Source: Coleofasciculus sp937127375 (GTDB taxonomy: Bacteria; Cyanobacteriota; Cyanobacteriia; Cyanobacteriales; Coleofasciculaceae). From it: a stretch of 64,000 nt of DNA. Numbering within the stretch: position 1 is the first letter of the stretch; every line of letters begins with the position of its first letter. Under the pieces are notes generated by a model. It made no database searches and was not told the origin of the DNA. It worked only from the letters and a program-made list of their open reading frames with translations. The stretch lies in assembly GCA_040218875.1 (NCBI GenBank), contig JAVJQP010000107.1; one strand, given 5' to 3'. The position numbers and the translations under genes are program-made. Below are positions 1 to 8,101 of the stretch, one piece after another.

Positions 1-58
1 GACAAATGACAAATGACAAATGACAAATGACAAATGACAAATGACAAATGACAAATGA
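1..58. repeat. Heptamer tandem repeat (AATGACA type)
   Basis: About eight head-to-tail copies of the 7-mer GACAAAT fill the window edge, so the array probably continues outside. The same heptamer family, with CGAATGA and CAAAGGA variants, recurs between genes near 14.7, 19.1, 20.6, 26.5, 34.8, 50.8 and 60.5 kb. Such short tandemly repeated repetitive sequences are known from filamentous cyanobacteria. No function is implied. Confidence 0.9.
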
Positions 59-82
59 CGATCCTCAATTTTTCCCACCGAC

Positions 83-799
83 TTATTCAGGCTGTTCATT
101 AACTTCGGGTAGTGAGTTGTCAGCTTCATTCGTGCGTTGGGCAAATCCCCAAAGGAAGATCAAAGCAATAATGGTAATCATTAACCATTCGGGCGGCACG
201 AATTCTGGATTAATCGCCCGAACCAAAAGTCGCAATCCGACTATACCGACGGTAATGTAACCCGCATCCTCCAGATTGGCATACTCCTGTAGCCAGCGGA
301 TGAATAAACCTGCCATAAATCGTAGAGTAATCACACCGATGGTGCCACCTGCCAGAACCAGCCAGATTTGGTCAGAAATCGCGATCGCGGTGGTGACACT
401 ATCTAAGGAAAATGCTAGATCAGTAATGGCGATCAGAGGAATCACTTGTAACAGCGATGTAAATCGGGGTCCATGATGGTGATGTTGTTCATCTTCCTCT
501 GAGGTGAAATGCTCGAAGACTAACCAAAGCAAATAAGCAGCACCGAGAAGTTCAAATTGCCAAAACTTGACCACCCACGTTGCCGTCAGAATCAGACTGA
601 TCCGCAGGACATAAGCCACCACCAAGCCAAAGTTCAGCGCTTGTCGCTGAAGTTGCTTGTCTTCTAACCCTTGAGCAATTGTTGCCAGCGCGATCGCGTT
701 ATCGGCTGACAGCACGGCTTCGAGGGCAACCAAAATCAGCAGGACTAAGGGGGCTTCTATTCCTAGATTGAACGGTAACTTAAAAACTTGATCCAGCAT
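83..799 (-). CDS. TerC-family integral membrane protein
   Basis: TerC/Alx-like membrane protein of about 238 aa, a family linked to metal ion (manganese or tellurium-type) homeostasis. The protein is mostly hydrophobic with about seven predicted membrane segments. The two family signature regions are visible: SADNAIALA in an early helix and SLDSVTTA in a later one, with their conserved Asp residues. A His/Glu-rich cytoplasmic loop (EEDEQHHHHG) sits between them and could bind metal. A longer reading from 868 exists, but its first 23 residues are polar and unlike the family, so the internal Met at 799 is preferred. Substrate is not determined by sequence. Confidence 0.8.
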   Translation of the reverse strand: MLDQVFKLPFNLGIEAPLVLLILVALEAVLSADNAIALATIAQGLEDKQLQRQALNFGLVVAYVLRISLILTATWVVKFWQFELLGAAYLLWLVFEHFTSEEDEQHHHHGPRFTSLLQVIPLIAITDLAFSLDSVTTAIAISDQIWLVLAGGTIGVITLRFMAGLFIRWLQEYANLEDAGYITVGIVGLRLLVRAINPEFVPPEWLMITIIALIFLWGFAQRTNEADNSLPEVNEQPE

Positions 800-882
800 T
801 AATGAAATAAATGAAATAAATAATGATTTCGAGTATTGACGAGGACGTAAGCTGCTCTTGCTCGGCAACTATGAGTCCTTCT

Positions 883-898
883 GTTAACTAATCTTAAC
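883..898 (+). promoter_or_regulatory. Possible HLR1-type (RpaB) site upstream of psaM
   Basis: Two direct TTAAC half-sites (GTTAAC, four bases, CTTAAC) have the 6+4+6 geometry of the HLR1 element bound by RpaB in photosystem I gene promoters. The consensus half-site is TTACA, so the match is imperfect. It lies about 85 bp before the psaM start. Inference only. Confidence 0.3.
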
Positions 899-983
899 GT
901 GTTGCCCGAAATTTCTGCCGAAAACGGAGCAATAGCCAGTAGACTAAAGGTCATATTGATGTTTAATTAGGAGCTTGTAAACC

Positions 984-1079
984 ATGTCCCTTTCAGATAC
1001 CCAAGTTTTCGTCGCTCTCGTCGTAGCGCTCATTCCCGGTATCTTAGCCTTCCGTTTAGCTACGGAACTCTATAAGTAG
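984..1079 (+). CDS. psaM: Photosystem I reaction centre subunit XII (PsaM)
   Basis: A 31-aa single-helix thylakoid membrane subunit of photosystem I. The translation starts MSLSDTQVF, continues through a hydrophobic helix and ends FRLATELYK, which matches the PsaM family end to end and at its usual length. A good Shine-Dalgarno sequence (AGGAG, 968-972) precedes the ATG. The gene stands alone. An inverted repeat follows shortly downstream, and a possible RpaB-type element lies upstream. PsaM sits near the PSI trimer interface with PsaI, PsaL and PsaB. Confidence 0.95.
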   Translation: MSLSDTQVFVALVVALIPGILAFRLATELYK

Positions 1080-1112
1080 TTCTCATTCTCAATCTGGCTG
1101 GGAACTGGCAAG

Positions 1113-1172
1113 GATGAGGGGTGTGATGTCCACCCTTGTCTTGTAGATACGGTTTGAGTTGCACCCCTCATC
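1113..1172 (+). terminator. Stem-loop downstream of psaM
   Basis: GATGAGGGGTG at 1113-1123 pairs perfectly with CACCCCTCATC at 1162-1172, giving an 11-bp stem with a long (38-nt) loop about 35 bp after the psaM stop. There is no clear U-tract, so it could be a transcript-stabilising hairpin rather than a factor-independent terminator. Confidence 0.45.
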
Positions 1173-1596
1173 TCATAATTCCGGATAATGGCAGCAAAAT
1201 GCTTTAAGGTATCTGACTATCTTCAGCAGAGTATTGCCTGCGGAAAACTCTTCGTCTATGATCTGAACTTTAGGCGACCAGCTCGGTCGTTTCAGTCTGT
1301 GGACTGGTGAGTGCCGACACTGCCAGGATGAAGCCGGATGAAAATGTTAGCGATTGTTAGCATTTCATTTTGGCAACGGACATACGTTCCATCAACCCCT
1401 AGGCGTACAGTTTAAAAGCACGAGTCTGTAACGATCCAGACGAGAGGTGAACGCTGGCACGTCAAACGTCGTTAGTCAATAAGGCGGTAGGGGTCTTACC
1501 AACTTTTGTACAAGGGAAGCGATACTTTTATGCCGAGCTTTCCTCTGCCGCTAAATCAAAGACGATAACGGGAGTCTCCAGCGAGTTTTTTTTGAG
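1173..1596. other. Gene-free stretch holding a tnpB 3'-end scar
   Basis: No intact gene is seen. Bases about 1294-1335 closely resemble the sequence just after the intact tnpB that ends at 39898 (reverse strand, about 39890-39848). Both share CTGTGGACTGG, then AGTGCCGACAC, then ATGAAG. One frame reads CGLVSADTARMK, the style of a TnpB C-terminal tail. Small hairpins are present: CGACC/GGTCG (1275-1289), CAGTC/GACTG (1293-1306) and GTCTG/CAGAC (1424-1441). I read this as the decayed right end of an IS200/IS605-type element. Confidence 0.5.
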
Positions 1597-1989
1597 ATGA
1601 ATGCAATCCCAACCTCTCGACCCACTCGGCAACCTTTACCAACCCGCCGCAGGGTTACTCGCCAAGAGCGTCGTCCTCGGCGGCATTCCTACTCCGTTGT
1701 GGCGGGTGAAATTACGGTTAAATTAGTGGTAAATCTGATTCTTTGTACTGCCGCGATCGCGGGATTGGCACAACTGTTGCCCTATCATCTGTCCCAAAAG
1801 GCGAAGTTGCAAGAAGTACGATCGGAAGTGAAACGCACCCAAAGCCGTGTTCAGAAACTCCGCAGTGACTTCGGCGAAGCGTTTGATCCGGCACAAGCTA
1901 GACGAGTTATGCAAGATCAAAGTTATCGGGTTGATCCAAATCAGCGTCAAGTCGTCTGGGAAGATCGACGTCTCATGCCCGATAACTAA
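1597..1989 (+). CDS. Conserved cyanobacterial single-pass membrane protein with coiled coil
   Basis: 130 aa with a strongly basic N terminus (many Arg in residues 7-30), one membrane helix (about residues 45-62) and a following helical segment rich in Lys, Glu and Gln that should form a coiled coil (about 65-95). The layout recalls FtsL/FtsB/DivIC-type proteins, but no specific motif proves a cell division role. The upstream bases contain a T8 run and no good ribosome binding site. It stands alone between the tnpB scar and a convergent TPR gene. Confidence 0.65.
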   Translation: MNAIPTSRPTRQPLPTRRRVTRQERRPRRHSYSVVAGEITVKLVVNLILCTAAIAGLAQLLPYHLSQKAKLQEVRSEVKRTQSRVQKLRSDFGEAFDPAQARRVMQDQSYRVDPNQRQVVWEDRRLMPDN

Positions 1990-2058
1990 ATAGGGGCTGC
2001 TGAATAAATTTTGGGGTGGAGAGAGGGAACAGTTTCAACCCCCTGTTGAGGTTTGAAT

Positions 2059-2763
2059 TCATGCGCTTAAGGGATCAAGCAACTCACCCATCCAGGTTTC
2101 AACTTTCTGGCGCAGACGACCCGAGGTTCCTGACACAGGGAGTTGAGAGAGGGCGCGTTGATAGTCAGCGATCGCGCAGTTCCAGTCCCCTCGCAGATGA
2201 TAGGTACGACCTCGTTCGGCATAGATGTGGTTTTGTAGGCATCCCAGGATTAAAGCCAAGTCCAGGTTTTCGATGGCGAGGTCATAAAGCCCTAATTCCC
2301 GAAATGTAATGGCTTGGTTAATCCAAGTGCGAACATTACGGGGATTGAGATCCAATGCTTTTTCGTAATCAGCAAGGGCTTTGGCTAATTGTCCCATGGC
2401 AGCATAGTAATTGCCGCGATTATTGTAAGCGCTGTCCAATTCGGGATTGAGTTGTAAGGCTCGGTTGTAATCGTCTAAAGCTTTTTGACGCTGACCCATT
2501 TGGAAGTAAATCAATCCTCGGTTGTTATAGTCAATGGCGTGGGTAGGATGATGTTTAATTGCCTGACTCAAAAGCGCGATCGCACTCCTGTACTCTCCCT
2601 GTTTGGCTTTGCGTTGAGCTGAGGTGCGTAAATTTTTAATCGAAAGGTGGTCAGGGGTTTGAGGGGTCAGTGTAATCGTGGGTAAAGGCTGGGGTTTCCG
2701 GCGGGACATGGGAATCCATTGTCTATTCTGTTCATCGCCTTTGATAAATACATGAGCGTTCAT
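2059..2763 (-). CDS. Tetratricopeptide repeat protein
   Basis: 234 aa carrying about five consecutive TPR units (roughly residues 47-215) with typical signatures such as AIDYNNRGLIYFQMG and SAYNNRGNYYAAMG, followed by a short tail. No signal peptide or membrane segment is visible, so it is probably a cytoplasmic protein-protein interaction scaffold. GGAG nine bases before the ATG at 2763 supports the start. The gene converges with the preceding coiled-coil protein, and its partner is unknown. Confidence 0.8.
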   Translation of the reverse strand: MNAHVFIKGDEQNRQWIPMSRRKPQPLPTITLTPQTPDHLSIKNLRTSAQRKAKQGEYRSAIALLSQAIKHHPTHAIDYNNRGLIYFQMGQRQKALDDYNRALQLNPELDSAYNNRGNYYAAMGQLAKALADYEKALDLNPRNVRTWINQAITFRELGLYDLAIENLDLALILGCLQNHIYAERGRTYHLRGDWNCAIADYQRALSQLPVSGTSGRLRQKVETWMGELLDPLSA

Positions 2764-3255
2764 AATCGTTCTCCAACAACACCTGCGGTCTATCTACAAT
2801 CAACCTTAAGTCTGGCTGCACCCCGCGAGTTGGTGTCGGTGTGTCACTTCCTGAGGCGTCTTTACTCCTCTTAATAATCACCAGCCAACCCAACATATTG
2901 ATGTTCTATGAGAAATCTACAGCACAACTTAGTTGCTTTCCTGAAATCTTAATGAATGAAGCTGAGTCATTCCCTCTATCCTGGGTGTTGTTCACCCCGC
3001 TAGCTGTGTGTACCTACAAAAATTGGCACAATTGTAATCAGCACTCAAACCTTTATTGCCATCTGGCGATGCTCCGTCCCCCAAACTTACAGGGTTAACG
3101 GTAACGTGCCAGAAATCTGCAACGTTTCTTTACATTCCCCAGCAAGTGATTGCCCAGTCTGACCCACAGATAAAGAATGTCCCGTCTAGAAGGTGGTAAA
3201 ATGCAACCCAAGTAACTGATTGGTTTGGGTTGGGAATAATTAAGGACACTGAAAA
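2764..3255. other. Intergenic region without recognisable gene
   Basis: About 490 bp between two divergent genes. Open frames here are short and have no cyanobacterial codon signature. Both flanking promoters must lie in it, but no element could be assigned. Confidence 0.5.
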
Positions 3256-3720
3256 ATGGCAACGACAACAGCATTACAGGATGCTCCTGACGTTAGTGCA
3301 GATAACTATTTAGTGGTAGGGTTAGCCACCTGCTTCTTGAAACAAGAGGGTGAAGTTGAGGAGGTGAAAATCCTGGAACCAATTCCTTCGGCGGCTCTGG
3401 AGGCAGTTCTCAAAGGGATTCCGACCTCCTATTCCATGGCGTGTGGCACCACACTGGGCGAGGTTATCAGTGGTGACACCCCAGAAAAACCGCCGGAATT
3501 TCCCGCAGAGGCTCATTTTTGCGATGATTTTATCGCCCGCGCGATCGCCGCAGCTCGCACCTACAAAACTCGTCCGGAGGCACAAGCCCACATTCCCCCT
3601 GGTACAACGCGCAATGATTTCAATTACTCCATCGAACGCAAGCGGGTGCTGAATCAGATACGAGTTGTGCGTAAGGAAGACGACGTTAAACAGCACGAAT
3701 ACACTCACAAAGTTCTTTAA
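3256..3720 (+). CDS. Conserved cyanobacterial hypothetical protein
   Basis: 154-aa soluble protein with no recognised catalytic motif. It has an acidic, alanine-rich N terminus, a mixed alpha/beta middle with a few Cys residues (ATCFL, MACGTT, HFCDDF) and a basic C-terminal tail. AGGA about 12 bases upstream of the ATG supports the start. A glutathione S-transferase gene follows after 11 bp, so the two are likely cotranscribed. I recognise the general look of a cyanobacteria-restricted family but cannot name a function. Confidence 0.7.
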   Translation: MATTTALQDAPDVSADNYLVVGLATCFLKQEGEVEEVKILEPIPSAALEAVLKGIPTSYSMACGTTLGEVISGDTPEKPPEFPAEAHFCDDFIARAIAAARTYKTRPEAQAHIPPGTTRNDFNYSIERKRVLNQIRVVRKEDDVKQHEYTHKVL

Positions 3721-3731
3721 TCAAAACAACG

Positions 3732-4286
3732 ATGCTGAAACTTTATGGTGGCTCTCGCAGTCGGGCGTCAATTGTCCAGTGGTATTTAGAAGAATTGGGC
3801 GTTCCCTACGACTATGTATTGTTAGACATGCAAGCTGGAGAACATCGCCAGCCGAATTATCTGGCGATTAATCCCATGGGTAAAGTCCCAGCTATTATGG
3901 ATGAGGATTTCCAACTGTGGGAGTCGGGAGCAATTTTGCTCTACCTGGCTCAAAAATATGGCAACCTGAACGGATTGGAGGAGCAAGCCACCATAGCTCA
4001 ATGGATTTTGTTTGCCAATGCGACGCTTGGTCCGGGAATTTTTGTGGAGGCGAGTCGAGAGCGGGAAATGGCGAAATTATTTCCCCCGCTTGAGCAACGT
4101 TTACAGAATCAACCGTTCTTGTTGGGAGATAAGTTTAGTGTCGCTGATGTGGCTGTGGGATCGTATTTGAGTTATATCCCGATCATGTTACAGCTTGACC
4201 TAAGCGAGTACCCAGCTATTTCAGACTATATTAAACGCCTTGGTGAGCGATCGGCGTTTCAGAAAACCATTGGCGGACGCAGCTAA
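3732..4286 (+). CDS. Glutathione S-transferase
   Basis: 184-aa GST-fold protein. The N-terminal thioredoxin-like domain starts MLKLYGGSRSRAS, where the Ser/Arg near position 8-11 is in the glutathione-activating place. The cis-Pro motif GKVPAI and the ESGAILLYLA glutathione-binding segment follow. The C-terminal helical domain holds FSVADVAVG, the N-capping box motif. Likely role is glutathione conjugation or reduction of electrophiles in the cytosol; the substrate is unknown. It lies 11 bp after the preceding hypothetical gene, suggesting an operon. Confidence 0.88.
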   Translation: MLKLYGGSRSRASIVQWYLEELGVPYDYVLLDMQAGEHRQPNYLAINPMGKVPAIMDEDFQLWESGAILLYLAQKYGNLNGLEEQATIAQWILFANATLGPGIFVEASREREMAKLFPPLEQRLQNQPFLLGDKFSVADVAVGSYLSYIPIMLQLDLSEYPAISDYIKRLGERSAFQKTIGGRS

Positions 4287-4312
4287 ATATATAAAGCTGT
4301 GGACTATGAATC

Positions 4313-4440
4313 AGGACACCCCTAACTGGAATGTTGATGACTTAAGCTGGGTTTGTAGTAGGCACGAAGCGTGCCAGAAGCGCTCGCATTGCTTACTACA
4401 AACTCTAAAGTCAGTGCCATTTCCCCTAACTGGGTGTCCT
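4313..4440. repeat. Nested inverted-repeat element (MITE-like)
   Basis: Symmetric layers of inverted repeats: AGGACACCC (4313-4321) with GGGTGTCCT (4432-4440), TGACTT (4338-4343) with AAGTCA (4408-4413), GTTTGTAGTA (4351-4360) with TACTACAAAC (4394-4403), and a local GGCAC/GTGCC hairpin (4361-4375). It lies between the convergent GST and psbK genes. The structure could fold into a long hairpin and may serve as a two-way terminator or be a small non-autonomous element. Confidence 0.6.
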
Positions 4441-4462
4441 TGCCATGATTTATTTTCGTGAT

Positions 4463-4600
4463 TTACCGGAAACCCACAGCCGCTTGCCAAACAAACGCTA
4501 GCAGCAAGAAAAAGACGGGGATGACTGGGAGAACGTCTACGATAGGGTCAAAGATAGAGTAGGCTTCAGGCAATTTCGCCAACAGCATGGCTGCTTCCAT
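4463..4600 (-). CDS. psbK: Photosystem II reaction centre protein K (PsbK)
   Basis: 45-aa precursor of the low-molecular-weight photosystem II subunit PsbK, a single thylakoid membrane helix near CP43. The translation reads MEAAMLLAKLPEAY, then FDPIVDVLPVIPVFF, and ends QAAVGFR, matching the family along its full length. In known PsbK the first eight residues are removed, leaving the mature protein beginning KLPEAY. AGGA (in the reverse of 4609-4617) is correctly spaced before the start. It follows rpmA on the same strand after 122 bp. Confidence 0.95.
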   Translation of the reverse strand: MEAAMLLAKLPEAYSIFDPIVDVLPVIPVFFLLLAFVWQAAVGFR

Positions 4601-4722
4601 AGTTAAGTCTTCCTTTCTAAGCGAATTTTCAGAATTGAAATGTATCTTAACATGAACTGGGTTACAACTGAGCTAGCTTCAGGGGGTAGGTTGGGTCTAG
4701 GGAAGAGACCCAACCGAAAAAC

Positions 4723-5010
4723 CTAAACCTGAGCTGTTGCCAGTTCAGCTTCAGCCGCAACTGGATAAATGCTCACCTTCTTGCCAGATTTACCCTTTCT
4801 CTCGAAGGTCACCGTGCCATCAATCAGGGCAAATAGAGTATAATCTTTGCCACAACCGACATTGGTACCGGGGTGAAATTTTGTGCCACGCTGACGCACC
4901 AAAATGTTACCTGCTTTGACGACTTGACCGCCAAAGCGTTTAACTCCTAGCCGCTTGGCATTAGAGTCACGACCGTTACGAGTACTACCTGTACCTTTCT
5001 TGTGAGCCAT
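4723..5010 (-). CDS. rpmA: 50S ribosomal protein L27
   Basis: 95-aa bacterial L27. It opens MAHKKGTGSTRNGRDSNAKRLGVK, in family style, with the long basic N-terminal arm that reaches towards the peptidyl transferase centre. There is no Firmicutes-type cleavable N-terminal extension. The usual RQRGTKFHPG motif is present. It follows rplU in the standard rplU-rpmA order with 160 bp between them. Confidence 0.96.
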   Translation of the reverse strand: MAHKKGTGSTRNGRDSNAKRLGVKRFGGQVVKAGNILVRQRGTKFHPGTNVGCGKDYTLFALIDGTVTFERKGKSGKKVSIYPVAAEAELATAQV

Positions 5011-5170
5011 AGTCTCCTCTTGTTTTAATGGTGTGATACCAAATCCGGGTTAGCTACCCCTGTTATAACCTAGTCCGCGCAGGCGGACTTTGCTTGTGTA
5101 GCAGCGATTTCAATCGCCTCCTCTTGCATGGAGTGATAAAGGCGGATTTGGTGTGAGTAGATTCCTATTC

Positions 5171-5614
5171 TTATTCTGAAGCCGTTTCCGATGTTGCTTC
5201 AGGGGCTGACTCCTCAGCCTCAGTTGGCATTACCTCTACAGGCGTCGCTGACGTCGGCGTTTCTGGGGATTCAGCGCTAGTACCCGCTAACACTGAACCA
5301 TTCATACTAATAGCATCAACCATCAGACGGGTAACTTCCTGGCGATGTCCCCGTTTTTTGCGGGTTTTCTTCTTCGGCTTCATCTTGTAGACCAGGATTT
5401 TGCGATCGCGAAAATGTCGCATCACCGTGCCTTCGATTGTTGCCCCTTCAACTAAAGGCTGACCAATGGTGACGTCACCATTATGCTCAACCAGCAACAC
5501 CCGTTCAATGGTGACTTTCTCTTCGGGTTCAACGGGCAGGAGTTCAATGTCGTAAAAACGACCGGGTTCAACTCGTAGTTGTTTGCCGCCTGTCTCAATA
5601 ATTGCGTAACTCAT
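5171..5614 (-). CDS. rplU: 50S ribosomal protein L21 with acidic C-terminal tail
   Basis: 147 aa. Residues 1 to about 103 form a normal L21 (YAIIETGGKQLRV at the start, then the basic KPKKKTRKKRGHRQ segment that contacts 23S rRNA). The remaining 40 or so residues are an extension of Ser, Thr, Pro and Glu ending EATSETASE, not needed for the L21 fold. The gene heads the rplU-rpmA pair and is preceded by about 300 bp of leader or promoter DNA. Confidence 0.94.
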   Translation of the reverse strand: MSYAIIETGGKQLRVEPGRFYDIELLPVEPEEKVTIERVLLVEHNGDVTIGQPLVEGATIEGTVMRHFRDRKILVYKMKPKKKTRKKRGHRQEVTRLMVDAISMNGSVLAGTSAESPETPTSATPVEVMPTEAEESAPEATSETASE

Positions 5615-5918
5615 GGAATTGTCCTTAAATGTAGCCGTACAGGTAGCTAGCTCATTAGTAGGTTAGGACTAAGACACAACATCAGATATACAAGCGACAG
5701 CACTGTCTAACTTAACACTTGTACTAAGCCTAACGACTTTTCCTTAGTCCTAATCCCGTAGAGAAGCGATAAATCGCTGTGACTCTCAGGCTTTGAGCTG
5801 CTTTTGCTATATCTTTACCTGATCCGAGCAGGTGTATAAAGGCATTTTATGACCTTAACTTATAAATGCTAAACTTGTCAAGTTTGAACAAAGTTTTTTT
5901 GCCCAAGTCACTTCATTC
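5615..5918. other. rplU upstream region
   Basis: About 300 bp of AT-rich DNA between the sulfotransferase gene (end) and rplU (start), both on the minus strand. It must contain the rplU promoter and leader. A conserved L21 leader structure could not be identified by eye. Confidence 0.4.
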
Positions 5919-6824
5919 TCAATACTCTAACCATTTTGACAAATCTCGCTGAAGCAACTCTTGAAGCTGAAGAATGTCTTCTCTATAAAATTCGACGAGT
6001 TGCTTGCGGACTTCTTGTGAAACTTTAGGTTTAACAAGATTTCCATTGTTAACAGTGAACGTAATTTGCTGGCGCAGTTTATCGGGAAACAGTGGCTTCA
6101 ATATCGATTTGATTGGGTTTTGTTTGTTAAAGAGTGCATATAAAGTTTTATTTTTTGGAGCGCGGCGGGATTCTCTAACTCTTTCGGATAAACAAGGAAT
6201 AAATGTTTCGTTGACTTCTAAAAATTTAAAAATGTCTGGTAAAACACTGAAAAGATTATTCTGGAAATCTTCATAGATATAAACTTTAATCTGATCACGT
6301 TCAAACACATCAATGTAGCGTTTCAGTTGGACATAGTATAACCCCCGTTTTTTGTAATGCCAAAAAGGCCACCAGTTATCTAATATTCGCTGTTCTTCTT
6401 GTTCAAGAGCTTGGGCAAAATCTGTTAATGGTTCACGACCTTGGTAGACCAAATGTAAAAAATTTGAATAAGCTCTATCAATTGGATTGCGAAGCATAGT
6501 AATCAGCTTCACATGAGGAATATAGTGTTTTATCCGTTTAACCGCATTCGAGCTGTAAAGGTAGATTGTAGATGCTTCGCCAATCGCTATTTCATCGGTT
6601 ACTTTATCAAATAGTGCTTGATAGGCATCAATGTTAGTCACAACTGACTTGGCTTCTTTGGAGTCATCGGGACCGCAAAAATTCAATGTTTCTCCTTCAT
6701 AGGCAAAGAACTTTGGTTCTTTTGCAGGACTCATGTAAATTTGCGGATGCTGCTTTAAATATCTATAAAGTGAAGTCGTTCCTGTTTTCGCCGCCCCTAC
6801 AATTAAAAAATTAGGCATTATCAT
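5919..6824 (-). CDS. Sulfotransferase
   Basis: 301-aa cytosolic-type sulfotransferase that would move a sulfuryl group from PAPS to a carbohydrate or other acceptor. The 5'-phosphosulfate loop FLIVGAAKTGTTSLYRYL is at residues 6-23, and the 3'-phosphate-binding motif MLRNPIDRAYSNF is at about residues 110-122. No signal peptide or membrane anchor is seen. It is part of a minus-strand run with two glycosyltransferases and an ABC exporter, which points to sulfation of an exported polysaccharide or glycolipid. The acceptor is inference. Confidence 0.85.
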   Translation of the reverse strand: MIMPNFLIVGAAKTGTTSLYRYLKQHPQIYMSPAKEPKFFAYEGETLNFCGPDDSKEAKSVVTNIDAYQALFDKVTDEIAIGEASTIYLYSSNAVKRIKHYIPHVKLITMLRNPIDRAYSNFLHLVYQGREPLTDFAQALEQEEQRILDNWWPFWHYKKRGLYYVQLKRYIDVFERDQIKVYIYEDFQNNLFSVLPDIFKFLEVNETFIPCLSERVRESRRAPKNKTLYALFNKQNPIKSILKPLFPDKLRQQITFTVNNGNLVKPKVSQEVRKQLVEFYREDILQLQELLQRDLSKWLEY

Positions 6825-6890
6825 ATTTTGAACTCATAGTTTAATTGTACAGACATTGTTACCTGATTAATTACATAATTTATTTTTTTT

Positions 6891-8060
6891 CTATTTTATG
6901 TACCTCATAATCTTTGCTAATCGATTTTCCCAAGAAAATTGACGAGCAAAACCAATTTGCTCTGAATGACCATTCTTTCTTCGGGGATAGGTTTCTAGAG
7001 TATATTGAAGGCAATGAGCGAATTGATTGGGATTATCAGGTTCACACCAAACCGCAATCATATTTGTCTCCTTGAATTCCATTAATGGTGGGATCTCTGT
7101 TGCTACAATAGGAGTTCCAGACGCCAAATATTCAAAAAATTTGAGGGGTGAGGTAAACGTTGCTGCTTCGCCCGAACAGTGCGGATGAGCTAAGATATCG
7201 GCAGCTTGCAGTAAACTAGGTAAATGTTCGTGCTGAATGTAACCTAAGAACGTAACATTATCAACCTGTTTTTCCCTGGCTAGTTGACGATAGGCTTGTA
7301 CCTGCGATTCATCTCCTCCAGCAAAGGCAAATTGAATCTGGGGTAATTTTTTAGCAACATCAATTAGCAGATCAACCCCTTTAAATCGATACAATCCTCC
7401 TGAATATACTATCAAGTTTTGTCGTCCCTCGGCTAGCAACTTTTGTCGCCATTGTTCAGCTTTGTCAGGTTGTCGAACTAGAAACGATTGATTAAAGCTA
7501 AGATGAAGCTTGAGAATTTTCTCTGGTGGCATTCCCTTTTGAATCATTTTCTCGCGCACAGGTTCGGCAACTGTTACCGCTACTTGAAAGAGAGGATGCT
7601 GGACAATTTCTGGTTCATATTTATGGTTGGGATAGTGTTCTCGCTCGTAAATAACTGGAATACCAGATTTAATAGCTATCTTTACCAAATTCCAATCTAA
7701 AGTATGCAAAACTTTAGTATGAGGAAAAATATGAACAGGAAAATAGTACTTGCAGACGATCGTACTGGGGTGAGTCCACTTTCCTCCAATTCGACCAATG
7801 GGCCACGGCATGGCTAGGGGAATAACTTTAAGTTTATTGTGAATGTTGTAATGTTTAACAATTGTTTCCTCTGGCTGATTCAGGCGAAATGGATAAATCC
7901 AGTCAATGGGATTAAGGGATTGCCGTGGTTTTTGAAGATAGACTAAAACAGCCGGATAACCCAGGTTTGCTGCTGCATTAGCCGTATTAACATCATGAAC
8001 TATATGAGCTTCTGGTTTAGGTAATACATTTCTCGTGAAAAAAATATAATATTTATTCAT
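6891..8060 (-). CDS. Glycosyltransferase, GT-B fold (family 4-like)
   Basis: 389 aa. The N-terminal Rossmann half starts YYIFFTRNVLPKPEAHIVHDV. The C-terminal donor-binding half holds LIVYSGGLYRFKGVDLLIDV, FAGGDESQV and the nucleotide-sugar motif region SPLKFFEYLASGTPIVATEIPPL, where the usual EGFG is replaced by SPLK. It probably transfers a sugar at the cytoplasmic face during surface polysaccharide assembly. It sits 66 bp upstream of the sulfotransferase on the same strand and 41 bp downstream of the ABC exporter. Donor and acceptor are unknown. Confidence 0.85.
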   Translation of the reverse strand: MNKYYIFFTRNVLPKPEAHIVHDVNTANAAANLGYPAVLVYLQKPRQSLNPIDWIYPFRLNQPEETIVKHYNIHNKLKVIPLAMPWPIGRIGGKWTHPSTIVCKYYFPVHIFPHTKVLHTLDWNLVKIAIKSGIPVIYEREHYPNHKYEPEIVQHPLFQVAVTVAEPVREKMIQKGMPPEKILKLHLSFNQSFLVRQPDKAEQWRQKLLAEGRQNLIVYSGGLYRFKGVDLLIDVAKKLPQIQFAFAGGDESQVQAYRQLAREKQVDNVTFLGYIQHEHLPSLLQAADILAHPHCSGEAATFTSPLKFFEYLASGTPIVATEIPPLMEFKETNMIAVWCEPDNPNQFAHCLQYTLETYPRRKNGHSEQIGFARQFSWENRLAKIMRYIK

Positions 8061-8101
8061 CGGATTGTTATATTTTTTAAAGATTTTGAAGAGAGTAACG
8101 C

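Noticed and set aside
2841..3098. 85-aa plus-strand frame
   Set aside because: Composition is not protein-like and there is no ribosome binding site or recognisable motif.
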